Assembly (NCBI GenBank): GCA_947579665.1
Contig: OX388350.1
Location: 34,629,393-34,693,392, forward strand
Source: Sympetrum striolatum
Lineage: Eukaryota; Arthropoda; Insecta; Odonata; Libellulidae
Direction: 5' to 3'
Length of the DNA stretch: 64,000 nt
Shown: positions 20,791-34,099 of the stretch, one piece after another
How the letters are laid out: the number at the start of each line of letters is the position of its first letter
How positions within the stretch are numbered: the stretch's first letter is position 1
Made by a program: the position numbers and the translations under genes
The notes under the pieces: generated by a model
What the model saw: only the letters and a program-made list of their open reading frames with translations
Told to the model about the DNA's origin: nothing
Database searches by the model: none

Positions 20791-22779
20791 TATCTTTTCA
20801 CAATTCAAATTCGTCCATACGTTCGTATAGCTATAGCCTTCAAGACACCAATACAAGAAGTAACATAACTGGCAACGTTACAAGGAATTTCAGTTGGTTA
20901 AAATGATTGCATTAAAATTATTTCACATATTTTAGCATCACAGACCTGAAGATATTAGTTCATGGGTGGACATTTAAAACATCTCATTCAATTATTTTAC
21001 GAATAAAACTATAGAAATAGATAAGATATAAATCACAGAACCGAAGAAATAGATTAGATTAATCAGACCTGTTTTTGTAGGGCAAAGTTGTTAAAATACG
21101 CGGTATACATAAACGAGGAACTCGCTTTGAGCTAATATTCACATATATTGATTGAAATACCAAAGAGTAGATCTAATTCTATTTTGTATTCAAATAATTA
21201 TTTCTTTCATACTATCAAACAATTTTAAACTATAGGAATCCCAAGGAAATCAAAAGCTGAGTTTAAAAACTCTAATTGAATAAAGATATATAATGTTCAC
21301 ACAAAAAAATAAAGAGCATGATACGTAAGAATGGAGAATTGAACTTCTTTTTTTTTGACTCGGCTGTTATCTTGAAAACTAAATAAATTTGCATGATCTC
21401 AAAGCAGTGCAAAATGTCATGAGGAATAATAGGATTCAACATGTTGCGGTATCCCCTATAGTGTCTATATTTTGGATTTTTATCAGAGTTAAATCAGTCA
21501 GCTATATTTAGATTCATGTAAATTGTATCAAGGAGGAGGAGCAAACTGTTTACTATTTAGATAGATATCTATGCACCATAGGAAATTTGTATCATTTAAA
21601 TCATTCATCCTATACCACTTCAGCTATGTCATCATTGCAAACATTTAAGGAAGTTTTAAATGTAAGATATTTTTAATCGCTGATTTTTATAGAATACTCT
21701 GGGTTTCAGATAATCATGAAATATACCTTTTCCAATATCACGAGAAAAAACTTGCATTATAAAGTCATATTTTATTTCCCTTTGATAATTCTGGATCGTC
21801 GCTCGACCTTAACCTTCAAAGTGAATCAAAGGAAGTATTTTCAAACTTTTAAATATATCAACACCTGGCACTTATTTACAAAATTACAATTTAAGAATAA
21901 AAGCAATCATTTATTTAAACTCTTCCCATGTGAGACATTGAATGACCAAAGAAAAATTTTAATCAAAATACTATCAACTTTTTCTAATTGCGAATTGATT
22001 TGATATTTTGTATTTTTTCCCTTTAAGCGTGCTTTTGATTAGATTTACGGAGATCATATCTTCTTTAGTGCTTTATTAATTGTTTATATATAACCTTACA
22101 TATAATTTAAGAGATATAGTAGTATTGGATTAATCAAATTATCGTTGAACTGCAAAATAATTGTAAAATACCCAGAATGGTATTGTAAAGGTTCCTTCTA
22201 TGGTAAAGCCACATGCATGGAAGGGCATGAAATAATTCTCATTGAGGTAAACGAACAACAACAGCATATGAAACAAAGTTATCGTGCCATATTTGACTTT
22301 TTTACATATTTGTATAATATATCACATCGTATCAATCAAACTGTAGAGGCTGAAACTGATTCAGAATTGACAGAACTGACGTAAAATGTCATAACATTCG
22401 TTGAAAATAATTCAGAAAAAAAAACAGAATCGTTAAACTGCAATTCAAAACAAAATTTAAATCAATATCAATGAAATATTTAAACCTTTGTAATTTACAA
22501 TAGAGAAAATATATAGATAGAATAGGATCATAATTTTCTTTGAGGTATCTTCATATTTTGGCTAAATTTAAATCAGTTGCAGGATAACAATTTTCTATGC
22601 TTTTGTTAAATCGTATGTAATTTATTAGAGTTTAGCTCACGGCTATCTCCTCTGCATAATTATTTCTAGTTTTATTTGTTATATTCAATCAATCTATTCA
22701 TATTTATGTGACTATGAGGATACTATAACATGTAGCGTATTATTTTGGATAAATTATAGATTATCTATCTCATGTACTT
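20791..22779. other. AT-rich stretch with nothing recognised
   Basis: AT-rich sequence. The longest ORFs (plus 21716-22003 and 22145-22384) lie in high-AT DNA and show no domain. They could be chance or remnants of the LINE whose 3' end may lie at 22.8 kb. Confidence 0.4.
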
Positions 22780-22852
22780 ATAATATGTATAGCCACCTGG
22801 CCGGAAGGCCAACTAGCAATGCAATCTAAATAAATAAATATAATTTATCTTT
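22780..22852 (+). repeat. LINE- or SINE-like 3' end with (AAAT)n tail
   Basis: The sequence TATAGCCACCTGGCCGGAAG contains a GGCC/GGCC mini-hairpin and ends in AATCTAAATAAATAAATA. A short hairpin shortly before an (AAAT)n tail is the usual layout of a target-primed retroelement 3' end. The family is unknown and the 5' limit is not visible. Confidence 0.45.
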
Positions 22853-23729
22853 TTGATATTGCATTATATTTGAACTGTCAATATTCACGTTTGTTTGAAT
22901 TTTCCGGCATATTTATATCGCTAGTTGAAGAAGGCCATGGATATGTAGATACATAAATAGAACTAACGTTATAAGTAAGGGTATTTTATCCTGATTCTAC
23001 AACTTATCTTTAAATCAAGAAGACATTCCGTCTCTTCTCGTTATGATTTCACGTTTTGCTTTCATAACATCTCAGTCATTGTTCCTGCCAACTCATCCTT
23101 ATTTTCCATAAGCCTACCGAATTTTTCTTTCCCAACAGTCCCTTCCTTTCTTCTCATATTTGCGTTCAAATCCTCTTTCGCATGCCTTTTTATTCTTATC
23201 CTGGCTTTGCCACTCCCATCCGCTCCTCTCCGCTTCCCTTATCAAGGAAAAACTTCAAAAAATCCTCATCTTAATTGGATATTTCTCATTTGCTCGATTC
23301 CCGTCTGTTTAACTGGCAACCTAAACACTCCTTTCTTCCGTTTTGGTATCGGTAGCGAAATTGAAAGAGAATAGACTGTTTCTTCCGAGAAATTTCCGTC
23401 CTGTTTCTTATTAAAGGTAGCTTTGGCTTCGTTTGTAAATTTTATTTATTGTTCCAACAGATTTTTCGGACCTCGACTTTCAAACTTTATGTAGCCTTGC
23501 CTGCCTTTGTTAGCTTGCTTATTATATATTAAATTATCCAAATATTAAATGGTCCAAGGAGTATAAGCGTAAAATTAATTCATGCTAAACAATGCAAATA
23601 GATGTTAGATTTTAGTACAATACTGCTGAATGTATCCCAAAATTTTACCCAAGGTTGTAGCAGCAATAGTCTTATCTATTCTTATCAGGTGATAGATTAA
23701 TTTAATGATAGATTTACCAAACATAAATA
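22853..23729. other. Mixed stretch, pyrimidine-rich centre
   Basis: Contains a C+T-rich section at 23040-23240. No ORF or RNA motif is supported. Confidence 0.4.
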
Positions 23730-23950
23730 ATAATAATAATAATATTAATAATAAATCGTCTTTATTTGGGCGAGATTGAGACTTAAAAGTCTCTTCTTCC
23801 ATCCAACCCATCGTCATTAAGTATAAAATAAGAAATAGAAAAAATTAGAAGAATTGTGGAGGTAAAAAACCTAAGAGATTCTTAGGAAAAAAAAATCCAC
23901 TGCAGGAAAACACCCACAAGGAAGGGGGGTGTGAAAAACCTGCGCATAAA
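23730..23950 (-). repeat. F1 repeat copy with (TTA)n tail, well preserved
   Basis: AATAATAATAATATTAATAATAAAT is followed by CGTCTTTATTTGGGCGAGAT and continues to the internal block with AAACCTAAGAGATTCTTAGG and CCACTGCAGGAAAACACCCA. On the minus strand it reads TCGCCCAAATAAAGACG followed by (ATT)n, so an AATAAA signal lies just before the tail. It is close to the 39.9-kb copy. Confidence 0.85.
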
Positions 23951-26370
23951 TACTATATCATAAACCATAAAAGAGTATAAATCCAGCCGTGCAAGTTAAA
24001 ACGTTCTTAGAAGGTTTTTTTAATTCTTTGGATTGTGAGAGGCCGTACCTGAAATCCAAATATTTCTGTAAATTGATCTGTTAAGGTTGTTTTCAACATT
24101 ACGCGAAACGCAAATACTTTACTGATTAATTTTAAAAATATTTGGAGAATAAACCAAGAGTGTACATTATATGATACTTAATCTCTCTTCATTAATATTT
24201 TCCAAATAATTCTCACGGAAAACACTAACGAGTAAAAATAAGTTTTTTTTTCGAAAATTAGAATCTCACATTGATTTTCCTCAATCAAGCAAGGCTTCAG
24301 TAAAGTGATATCCCTGAAATATCCACCGTAAAAATATGAAGTAAAATATCTTATTATTCAAAGAAATAAATATGTTAGCATCGTTTTATTTTACCATCTG
24401 CTTATTATCTTTGCAAATAACAATAATAATCCCACTCAGTATTAGTTGAATATTCTAAAATAAATTCAAACGCACTTCATTCATTTATTCACCATTGGAT
24501 CCAGAATCCGTGGTTTTGCAGTGTAAATTAGTGCAAGACACAGACACTAATGTAATGAAAAATCGTTTATCATTAAATAAACCATAGAGTATAGCAGTGA
24601 GAAGAAAATCCATCAGCCATACTCGCTTACTAACGAGTATACCTGCAGAGATCTTTCAAGATTTCTGGAACTGGATGCATGGAGAGAGCACTTTATTACT
24701 TTCACGATAAAAATCGCTGCACGTGTATCTTGGAAACCGCTACACTGCGACCCAAATCATTGGCATGGTGCCATCTTTGGCGACCAAAGAAAGCTGACCC
24801 TAGAGTTTTTCCCTTTAATCTCATCTCGCCGTGCTTTTTTTCTAATCGTTAGAATCTTTCTACAATCGGTATGTTAAGAGACGTATGATACTGCAAACGA
24901 CATTGAAAAATGTTCAACCCTTTTAGAACGGAATAGATGGGTGGCCAACCTACTGTTGTTCATGCGTCAATGATCGAATTTTAATTTGAGATACGACATA
25001 AAAACTATAATGTTGTAACATAAATCATAATAACGCGCCACTATTTATATTAATAAACAACAATAAATGAGCTTTTCATACTTCATCGGTAGGTTATTCA
25101 TATGTGCAAGTATTTTTTTGGTGAGTAGGCATATAAATACGTACAACATACATTCTGTAAGGAATTTAAATTTAATATTTTTCTGAATTCAATACGTCTC
25201 TCATGATCATAAAATGCACAACTTCTGGAAGATGGGCCCAATCAGCCATCCAATACTTAAGATTTATTAGACATGAACAGTATAAAACATTTTCAAGCTT
25301 GCAGTTAAGAGAGCTAATTCATCCTATTTCAAAATACTTTTCAGCAACTAATTTAATAATTGGGGGTTCCGGAGCATTATTTTTTAACGCTTCATAGATT
25401 AAATAATGGGTAGATAGGCTTTAGATCCCAAAAAGCGAATGGTTAGGGCTAATTTCACTCATTCATTTCCCACTATGTTGCTTTAAATAACCCGTAAAAT
25501 GCACTGAAAACAAAGATTCTAATAACTACTCACGTAAACAAAAGACAATTACATGTTCCGAAGCGTTCGCAACTTAAGGAAACTTAGATAATACTCCACC
25601 ATTAGGGTCTTATAGCGAAATGACGAAGCTTTAAGTTTATAATACGCTTTCCTTAACTACACTGAATTCACCTCTAAAATCTGCTGGCCCGTAGGTTTTG
25701 CATACGTATCTCTCTGATGAATATTAAAGGATTACGAAAGAGTTAAGTTTGTCCTTGGTAAAAGTTTTAGTTCATTAACATCCCCGATGATACCTCAGTC
25801 TAGAAAGCAATTCCTTGTTAATTTATTCTGGAGCAAGAATGAATCTTCCTTGAGATGCTCTTTAACAGTTCCCATTATCTGGGACTTGAAAGACGAAATT
25901 ATTAGGATGCGGAAAAATAGACCAAAAAACTTAATACGCTACACTCAAGATCACCGAATAAAGTAAATACGAAGAATACGGGTCGTGTAATAGAATTTTT
26001 ATGAATGAAAAAGCCAATTTACGAGTAGGGGCATGGAAACTCTTTGTTCTTTGCTTCGAAGCAGGGAATAATACCAGGATTCAATATTCAGATTCTTAGA
26101 AAAACGGCACTTTTTTCTGTAAAGAACACGAAATTGGATCTATAACCGATATTGCTGTAAAAAGGGCAGTTATATCTTGAGATGATATAAATTGCTAAGG
26201 GATTCGAACGCCATTTTGTATGGCTTTTGGAAATTTGAAAAAGGCAAATATTCAACCCGATAGGAGAAAAATCTTTGTTTAAAACATTGATACATAAAAT
26301 AATTTACTATACAGACAAACGAATATTATATATTAACATAATGTAGATTTCTGTGCTCTTAACGCTAATT
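23951..26370. other. AT-rich stretch with nothing recognised
   Basis: AT-rich, with a pair of small adjacent hairpins near 24760-24790 (TTGGCATGGTGCCA and TTTGGCGACCAAA). No gene or long repeat is seen. Confidence 0.4.
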
Positions 26371-26829
26371 CGTTCCAGGATAATCGTCGTTAACCAAAAC
26401 CGTCGTTATCCAAGGCGCGATTTTCCACAGGTATAATAATGGCAATGGATTACCGTATTTCCCGGCGTCGAGGACGCACCCCAGTTATTGGAAGCAAAAC
26501 TTATAATATTTACCGATTTAACTCCGGTGAGACAACATGTGCCTATGTGAATTAGCTACAATTTAGCATTGAACTATTTTTAATACTCTCCGCTAGCTGC
26601 TATTCAGTATTTTTTTATGATGAAACATCGTAACGTACACCAAATATTAGTTTATAATATAGTGATTATAAATAGACGTGCTGAAACACGTGAAACTCCG
26701 GAAAGACCAATCGACGAGGCGTCGTAAGCCAAATCCTACGTCTTTACCCAAGATATTTTTTGGTTACAGCAACTCGTCGTTAACCAAGTCCGTCGTTAAC
26801 TAAGGCCGTCGTTAACCAAGGTTCCACTG
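26371..26829. mobile_element. Tigger/pogo-like MITE remnant
   Basis: The right end reads, on the minus strand, CAGTGGAACCTTGGTTAACG, the style of pogo/Tigger (Tc1-mariner) termini. It carries three 16-bp direct repeats of CGTCGTTAACCAAGTC type at 26775-26790, 26791-26806 and 26807-26822. The left side has CTAATTCGTTCCAGGATAAT, CGTCGTTAACCAAAACCGTC and CGCGATTTTCCACAGG, the inner part typical of such MITEs, but its outermost TIR is lost. No transposase is seen. Confidence 0.55.
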
Positions 26830-28860
26830 CATTTAGCTTCTGTTTAAATATCGATACTACTTTCTATGTAACCTTTAAATTTCATATGACTTATAAACAT
26901 GGTTGATCATTCGAAGGCTTATATCACTAACTCTCTCTAATTATTATTTCCGATATAAGTGACTAAAAATTAAAGCATATTACAAAGCAACAAAACTTCT
27001 GCGATGCGACTGCTCCCAAATTCCCACACTTCAGCAAAGCAGGAAGCTAAAGGCATATTTCAGCAAAAATGTCCACGGACATTTCATTTCTTCAGAGGTC
27101 TATCTGGATCGGCCGTTGAGATAATGCATATACCGCCACATATTATATTCAATGGGACATTCACCGATAAGGTTTCAAATTAACGACGCGGCTCTGTAAT
27201 AATTTTCAATCAGAAAAATATGCGATGGCGGTGATGGGAAACCTCGGTTGGTCTATTTTTTCCACCAAAAATGAGCACATGTTAAAGTATGAATAGGGTG
27301 ATTGGAATCACCAATGTTTGCTCCGAATCGCCAGTATGTGTCACATATTTAGTGCAGAATTAGAAATAGAAAGGATCTGTGTTCGCTCGTGGTAGATTAT
27401 TATCACAGGAATGCTGTGGGCTATTGTATGTTTACGTTATGATTCTCTCGTATCTATGACTCTCCGTGACCTAATAATGGCCAGAGGATCATGACTTTAT
27501 GTTTTATCGACAAAATGAAGTTTATACGGAGCTGAGGAATTCAGAAAGGAGGATTCATTGGCAGAACGTTGTCCTGTTTTTATGAATTCCATACCTGAAA
27601 TGTAACCTCCTGGAACATAAATAACATACAAAACCAACGACTTCCGTCGAGGAAGCATGCTATTTATTCATCTCAATAAATATGTAGCTTGGTTTCCACC
27701 AAAATTTAAAGGTTCTTTCTAGCCGCAATACTATAAAATATATTAAGACGAATTTGGAAATTAATCAATAGTTTTCACGTACCATTTTAAATACAACAAC
27801 ACAATTTACTTAAATTGTATTTATTAAATTCTCTAAAAAACCTAATTCTTCATTATTCATTCCGAATCAATAAGAAAACAATAAAACTTCACTCATCAAG
27901 TTATGATTTTTCTGACCCTTTAACAGAATTCAATTTTGTGTAGTTTTCTTTGTGATTAAAAAATTCCCGTGGACAATTAAAAATAATTATATTTTACATT
28001 GAAAGAGAAAATTATTTCATTTCATGATATGCTTCTCCGATAGATGTTTCAGATAAGGCTTCAACGATTTGCTTTTCTCACTATTGGCCTTATTAAAATG
28101 AAAATGAGATTGAAAAAATAAAAAAGTAATCAAAGTTTAAGCTGTAAGTGAATAAATGGGCCATCAATCCGCAAAGACAAAATTAAAAATAACTGAGCAT
28201 CCTTTGAACGTCGTTTTTATTTAAATACGGTTGACTATTAATTTTCCGCTACTGTATCGATCCCGCAAGTATATATTTCAGAGTATATACATCAGAGTTT
28301 GATGGGTCCAAAATACAGTGATAATTTGGTGACCATAGATTCCTATTTTTTAGAAAATTTATATGTTAAATGTTATAATTTATGTGCTTTGAATTATTAA
28401 TATCTCATTTTTTGTCTTGCAGTTTAGCGGTGTTTTTGTTACTATACACTTGATTCTTTCCTTTGGTATGTAAACTCTTAATTATAGCCAACTTATACTA
28501 TTAGGTATAACATGAATTGTCATATACTCCGTTTAATAAATATCGCATTTGTCCTTTATTTTTGCCACAAAAATACGGCTATTTTCACTACTCTAAAAGT
28601 CTCTCCATAGCAGAAACAATGCCAATACTCAAACAAGACATTTTAAGTATGAGTTTCATGTTCCTCAAACTCAACATCGTATACATCGTTGCCAATTAAA
28701 CAGAACGGGACCTACGTTCATCTCTATGTCCAACCCCATTTCTATTCGACTGCCCTAGGTGTTATTTGTATCCATGAAATTTAATTGCTAGCATTATAAC
28801 TTTCATCCAGCCGATCGTTATAACCTCTTCCGAAAACGTTCCGGTGATTTAAGAGTTCAT
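26830..28860. other. AT-rich stretch with nothing recognised
   Basis: AT-rich sequence without repeats I can identify. One 60-codon ORF (plus 28517-28699) has no recognisable content. Confidence 0.45.
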
Positions 28861-29330
28861 TCGGACACAAATATGTGAGAACGCGACCATGTGTCCGGAA
28901 TTCCCTTCCCGAAGAAGACCATATCGAGAGCATTCCCTTGCGTAACGCAATTAACAGGAAATAACGGCACGAGAGGCATAACCCTTGCATCTATCCACTC
29001 TTCGGAGGGCTTCCGCCTCATCTCCTAACCTCTCATTCCGAAGCTCGTGCCTCACTAACGTTGAGATTTCTCCGTATCTCCGACTCATTTCCTCCTTCGC
29101 TTCCCCTGTTTATACCTCTCTGCCCTCTTATCTCGCCTCTTCCGTTGATGCTCTCATTGTCTTTCCCAACAAGCCGTTTCTTATTCACGAGCCGTGTTCC
29201 TTCCCTTTAGTTCCTCCTTCGACTACTCCCTAGCTTGCGATAGGAATCGTTTGCCCAGAGTAGTAACAGCTCTACTTCTTAATATTTGAAAATGTTAGAA
29301 GTTGTATTTGTATTACTAGAGTTATTACTT
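28861..29330. other. GC-richer island and first copy of a local duplication
   Basis: CpG-containing, pyrimidine-rich stretch at 28870-29240. The part at 29180-29330 (GTTCCTTCCCTTTAGTTCCT, GCGATAGGAATCGTT, AATATTTGAAAATGTTAGAA) recurs diverged at 30050-30195 in the same orientation. The overlapping ORFs on the two strands (minus 28781-28990, plus 28985-29233) show no domain. Confidence 0.5.
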
Positions 29331-29379
29331 AGAATAAAAGAGTACTTTTAGTCCCAAATGAAAACCCAATTCATTTCTT

Positions 29380-29830
29380 AATCGGGGAAAAGTAGAATGG
29401 AACAATTTACTCGGAGAAGTTTTCAAACCTTTCCCTCTTCTTAGAATGTATTCATTAGTAGAATTAAAAGGGTTTCGTGATAATATTGTAAAGTTGTGGA
29501 GTTTGAAATTTTTTATTTCTGTTGTAAATTGTTAAATGCTGTAAATTTTCAAATGTTGTAAATTTTCAAATATTTTTGTAATTTTTTAATTTTAATAATA
29601 ATAATAATTTTTTAATTTTAATAATAATAATAAATAATAATTTTAATTTCAAAGCCTTTAATAATATGTAAGATGTACTGCCTTCCGGAGGTTTTGGGGG
29701 TCCGACTAGGGTGAATACCAGGCAGGTTATTTTATTTTTCCCTCCCCCCAAAGGTATGACTACCAACTGCACTAGTGCCTATTTGTAGTCCTAAAGAATG
29801 AATAATGAAAAGTGAACAAAAAACTTTTAA
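29380..29830 (+). repeat. F2 repeat: LINE-like 3' end, copy 2
   Basis: Counterpart of the 10.5-kb copy. It has a coding-like tract with FPLLRMYSLVELKGF near 29435-29480, a T- and TAA-rich spacer, then TACTGCCTTCCGGAGG, CCGACTAGGG, ATACCAGGCAGG, CCCTCCCCCC and TGTAGTCCTAAAGAATGAAT. The conserved CTGCCT/AGGCAG pairing supports a structured LINE 3' UTR. The clade is not determined. Confidence 0.62.
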
Positions 29831-30049
29831 ATCCTGCCTTTGATATGCTTACAAAAATTTAAATCTTCTTAAGAAAAAAAAAACAACCAAAAATAATCAC
29901 ATCATTCATATTTGTTCATAGTGAGAAATAAAGATACAACCGAATCAGTCCTGCTAAGCATCAAATGCTTGTCAGCAGGTTCCTAATTTACAGCTTAGTG
30001 GTACTATTTTAACACTAACGTGTGAGTATGTAGGTAATTTCTTATTATC

Positions 30050-30195
30050 GAGCAGTGTTCCTTCCCTTCAATTCCTTCTTCGGATATTCCATAGTTTGCG
30101 ATTGGAATCGTTACACAGGGTTTGTCTTGAGTATTAATACGAGATCTGGTTAATATTTGAAAATGTTAGTAGTTCTAGTATTAAAAGTAGTGCAC
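30050..30195. repeat. Second copy of a local duplication
   Basis: Diverged copy of 29180-29330, about 870 bp downstream in direct orientation. Shared blocks are GTGTTCCTTCCCTT, TTGCGATTGGAATCGTT and TAATATTTGAAAATGTTAG. The F2 element lies between the two copies. Confidence 0.6.
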
Positions 30196-30929
30196 ACAAT
30201 GATTTACTTAAATCTTTATCCATCATTCATGGTAAATAAACTAAATATTTCGATTGCCACAACATTATGTCGTGAAACCAGAAAATTTAGTTTCTTCTGT
30301 GTTTTATTAGATTAAGTGTTGTAATAGTAATTTTAAACATTTTGTGTTCTAAAATTAGTACTTTTGAAAGTGCTTCAACGGCCAACGTAATTTCAAACTT
30401 GAGATCAAAATCGGGAATCGAACCTTGGACAGCATTCACTGAAGGCGAATGCGCAGATAGCCCACACGGTTATCCAGAAGTACATACATTTGCAAATGTT
30501 AGGTTGATTTGCAGAAATTTCAGCTTTCTTTTTCCTACAATGACTGACTGTGTTAAATGTTGTCTTTTTGTTAGTTATTAGGAAGAACCTTGCTATCATA
30601 ACTTGGGTATTTAACTTCAGCTGGAAATTTAAGCTCACCAAACAATTGTTTGAAGACAATTAAACATAGGAAACACATGGTTTGCATACTTGATTCTATA
30701 GAAAGAAATGAAAGAAAATCTCTACTAACAGAACTTCCACGACAGAGAAATCGATGGAATGATGGTATTGACGAAGTCCCAACAAAAATCGAATGAAAGA
30801 TTGTTGTTGCAGCAATTGGTTGGACCAACTGCTTTGCAGGTGGAATAACAGGAGTTTAGTTGAAACTACTTAGGAAGTGTTCCACTGTAGGGAAGTTAAA
30901 TGTAGACGCTGAGAAAAACAAACCTTAAA
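30196..30929. other. AT-rich stretch, no clear gene
   Basis: Contains short ORFs on both strands (plus 30342-30581, minus 30571-30828). It may include decayed upstream sequence of the retroelement fossil that follows, but no RT motif is visible. Confidence 0.35.
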
Positions 30930-31205
30930 ATATTGAAGAGGGTGGAAAAAGAAAGGGTTTTGATTGAGAAAATCAAGCGACAGCAGAAGAAATGGGTGAG
31001 TCAAATATTGAAAGGAGAGGAATTAATGAAGAAAGTAATCAAAGGTAATATGCAGGCGAAAAGACCGACGGGGAGGTAAAGACAAAAGATAATGAATTCT
31101 ATAAAGAGTGGAAATATATATTAGGAAATAATGAGAAGATGCATGAGTAGGGAACATTATGGTATTTGAACCTTTCTCAAGGTAAAATACTTGTGATGAT
31201 GATGA
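30930..31205 (+). pseudogene. Fossil RT C-terminus of an RTE-like LINE
   Basis: One reading frame from 30930 gives ILKRVEKERVLIEKIKRQQK, then KWVSQILKGEELMKKVIKGN and MQAKRPTGR before stops at 31077 and 31122. The pattern (basic-rich, W-V-x-x-I-L-K-G, later K-R-P-x-G-R) is the C-terminal signature common in arthropod endonuclease-RT LINEs, whose elements often end in a (TGA)n run. Here TGATGATGATGATG starts near 31192, just after the decayed end. It is a 5'-truncated, dead copy. Confidence 0.6.
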
Positions 31206-33663
31206 TGCAGTTTCTACAGAATGGGTCTATAAGCTACTAGGAACTACAACCTACAGACATGAATTATTTTTCGGAAAAACAGAGTTCCGGGTTTTTAATT
31301 TCTCCTGTTGCTCACTTTGACATTTTTCAAAAACTTCGATCAATATAAAAGACCAGGAAAGGCGTTTCACATCCATTGGTAAGGTTATATTTTCTTCTGT
31401 TATTCTTTAATTTTCTCTTTCAACTCCGTGCCTTTAAATATAACCACATCTCTCATCCTGTTTTCCATTTATCTCGCGCTCACTTCATTCGTATTTTTTT
31501 CTTTCGGCTCTAAATTTTCAAACCGTATATAGCTTCATTTTTTTGAAACTTCTTGGTATATTTTTATATAATTCTCAATACACAACCGTTAACTCATGTT
31601 CTACCTCCAATTTTACATACATGCCTGTGTAATTGTACGTAAATAAAGTGCTGCCACATTTTTCTGCAAGAACTCTACTCATATGCAATTAGTCGCACAT
31701 TGAGAAATGCAATTCCTCAGAGTTTTTCAATGAAGCTGTAACTTACAATTAATCGATTGAGCCGTAACTGGATTTAACTCAATAACGGTGAAGACTGATG
31801 TAATTAAGTCCCGGTTTTACATGAAATATGAAATCTTATGAAAAATACGAAGTCTCATCAAGTCAAGTATCAGTTCAAGTAGGTACATATCTATGACCAT
31901 AATAAGTGTAAATAAAAGATAAAGTAAAATGACAATTAAATTAATGAGCTATTCTGCTAGCAGCAAACCTATATATGAGTTAACACTTGCTGGAATTTGG
32001 TCTTAATTAATTGTGACTGATCCGGCTATCGGTTTAAATCTGTATGCATCCTTTAAGTATGACGTTTTGCACACCGTTTCCCGTAAGACCGAGAATTGAA
32101 CCAACAAATTATATGACCTATGTACCTGACTTATCTTGGTATGCCACATTAGCATATAGTATAGAAGAAAAACATCCGTCACGACCTATGTTTTTAGCTA
32201 TACCCATCCAGTGGCAATGAGCATCTTGATTTATTCTATCATTATTGCAGCCCTCTTAGGAATATCTGTAGTATATTCCTACCTACTTCGAATTTTGAAA
32301 TATTATGAGTCCTCGAACGAATCACTACATCTTCTAATAAATTTAAAGTGACTTCTGACTCACATAAAGGTATATTCGTCTGAATAGCACTGGACTAATT
32401 TAAACCGTCAGCGAGAGCTGCACTGGGATTTAATTTTTCCTCATTGCTTTCTTTACTCTATAGTTTTATTTCAAGTTCATTTTAGAACTACCTCCTCCAC
32501 GGAATAACTTTATCGAAAACTAGGAGCGCAAGACGTTAAGATTCAAGGACTGTGGGGAATAGGAAAGTCAGACGTGAAATATTAATCCACGCTTTGGTGA
32601 CTTTCACAGTGCAAGTCGCTAAACTTGCGCTGGGCCAGCAATATTAAAATCGATATTCCGTGGGGATTTTAGTTCGCAGCTCCACTCAGATGCCATGAAT
32701 AAAAATACTCATTCTCGTCGAGGCTCTCGCTATGATTTTAGTGCACTCATTAAAAATTCGTACAATGTTACTTCTGGAACACTTAGTCGGAGCATGAGTT
32801 TTTCTCGGAGAGAGCATTTTCTTCTACTCCTTGATTAGTTCCAAGCAAATGCCGAAATAAAATATTAATTTCTTGAATGATACTTTTGAATGGGTTTAAA
32901 AGCCAGGTGATCAGTATTATAGCGTATAAAGGAATTTATAAGTGATTAAATTAAATGTAATATGTAAATTATGCTATTATATCTATATTTTAATACAACT
33001 TAATGATAATTAATCAATAAGATAGGCTAACAATGTTGATTATTTACCGTGAAAATTATTAAATTAATGGCTAAATAGAATAAACTCTATCAATCAAAAT
33101 CAACTCTAATTTAAACTGCTACCTGAAATATGAAATTGTATTTCTTTTCTTGACGTGAAAGTGAATAATTAAGGAACTAATTATCTTGATGAGCGGAATA
33201 GTTTTCGTATTCTAGCATCGGATAGAAAAAACTACTATTCACAATTGCCATCGTATGAAAGCCTTCTGAGGAACCAGTGTTGATGAGTAATGGCATTTAT
33301 TAAGGTTTGTATTATGGAAAGAAATGAAAAATTTTACTCGCAGAGTCATTGTGTTACAGTTACTTGGACACGTTATAGCATTCTGGCTTGGTGTGGAAAA
33401 CAAGGGAAAACTACCTCACTCCTCATCTTTCCCGGTAGGCCTCATTTATATCTCCTAGTTCTTGATGGCTAATGATGGATGGGTAAAGTTCCCTACCAGC
33501 CTTTGCGTTGAAAAAATACATCAGAAGAGAACATTCATTCTGAAAGCTTCCTACCCGCACAAAATAATGTTTCGGATAATCAATATATCCAGCGTCAATA
33601 TTAAAAATTAAGTGATATGAAAAATTGTTGTAGGTATTTATCCAGCCACGATAGAATATACCG
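31206..33663. other. AT-rich stretch with nothing recognised
   Basis: AT-rich sequence with slight GC rises at 32030-32120 and 32520-32700. No gene, RNA or repeat is recognised. Confidence 0.4.
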
Positions 33664-33995
33664 TCTATACTCGTGTATAAGCCGACCTGAATTAAAGCCG
33701 TGGGACCTAATATTATCACTAATACTGGGGAAACTAATTGACTCGACTAGGGTGGGAAATCAGACGTCACCCGATCAGGACATCCGATCAAACATGATTT
33801 CTCAATTTTATCAGTTTTCAATAATGCACTTCCCGACGGAGGGCATGCAATACTGAAAAAATTTAGAAAAAATTTTTAATTGAGCAAAAGAATAATTTAC
33901 AAGCTTCTTTTCGACATTTTCCACCGAAGACCAGGTAAATGAAACCCTCAGCGTGACAGATGAGTTGAAAAACTCGGCTTATATGCGAGTTTATA
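33664..33995. mobile_element. MITE-like element, same TIR family as 9.4 kb
   Basis: The left end TATACTCGTGTATAAGCCGA (33666-33685) pairs with an imperfect inverted right end at 33970-33995, which reads TATAAACTCGCATATAAGCC on the minus strand. The 330-bp interior has only short ORFs and no transposase. Confidence 0.6.
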
Positions 33996-34099
33996 AGATG
34001 ATTTAAAGAATATTAACTTCATCATTCGCCAAGGATAAATTCATTAATATATAGAGTAACTTTACTCGTTTTTAACCTGTTTCATAAACCTTTCTCAAG

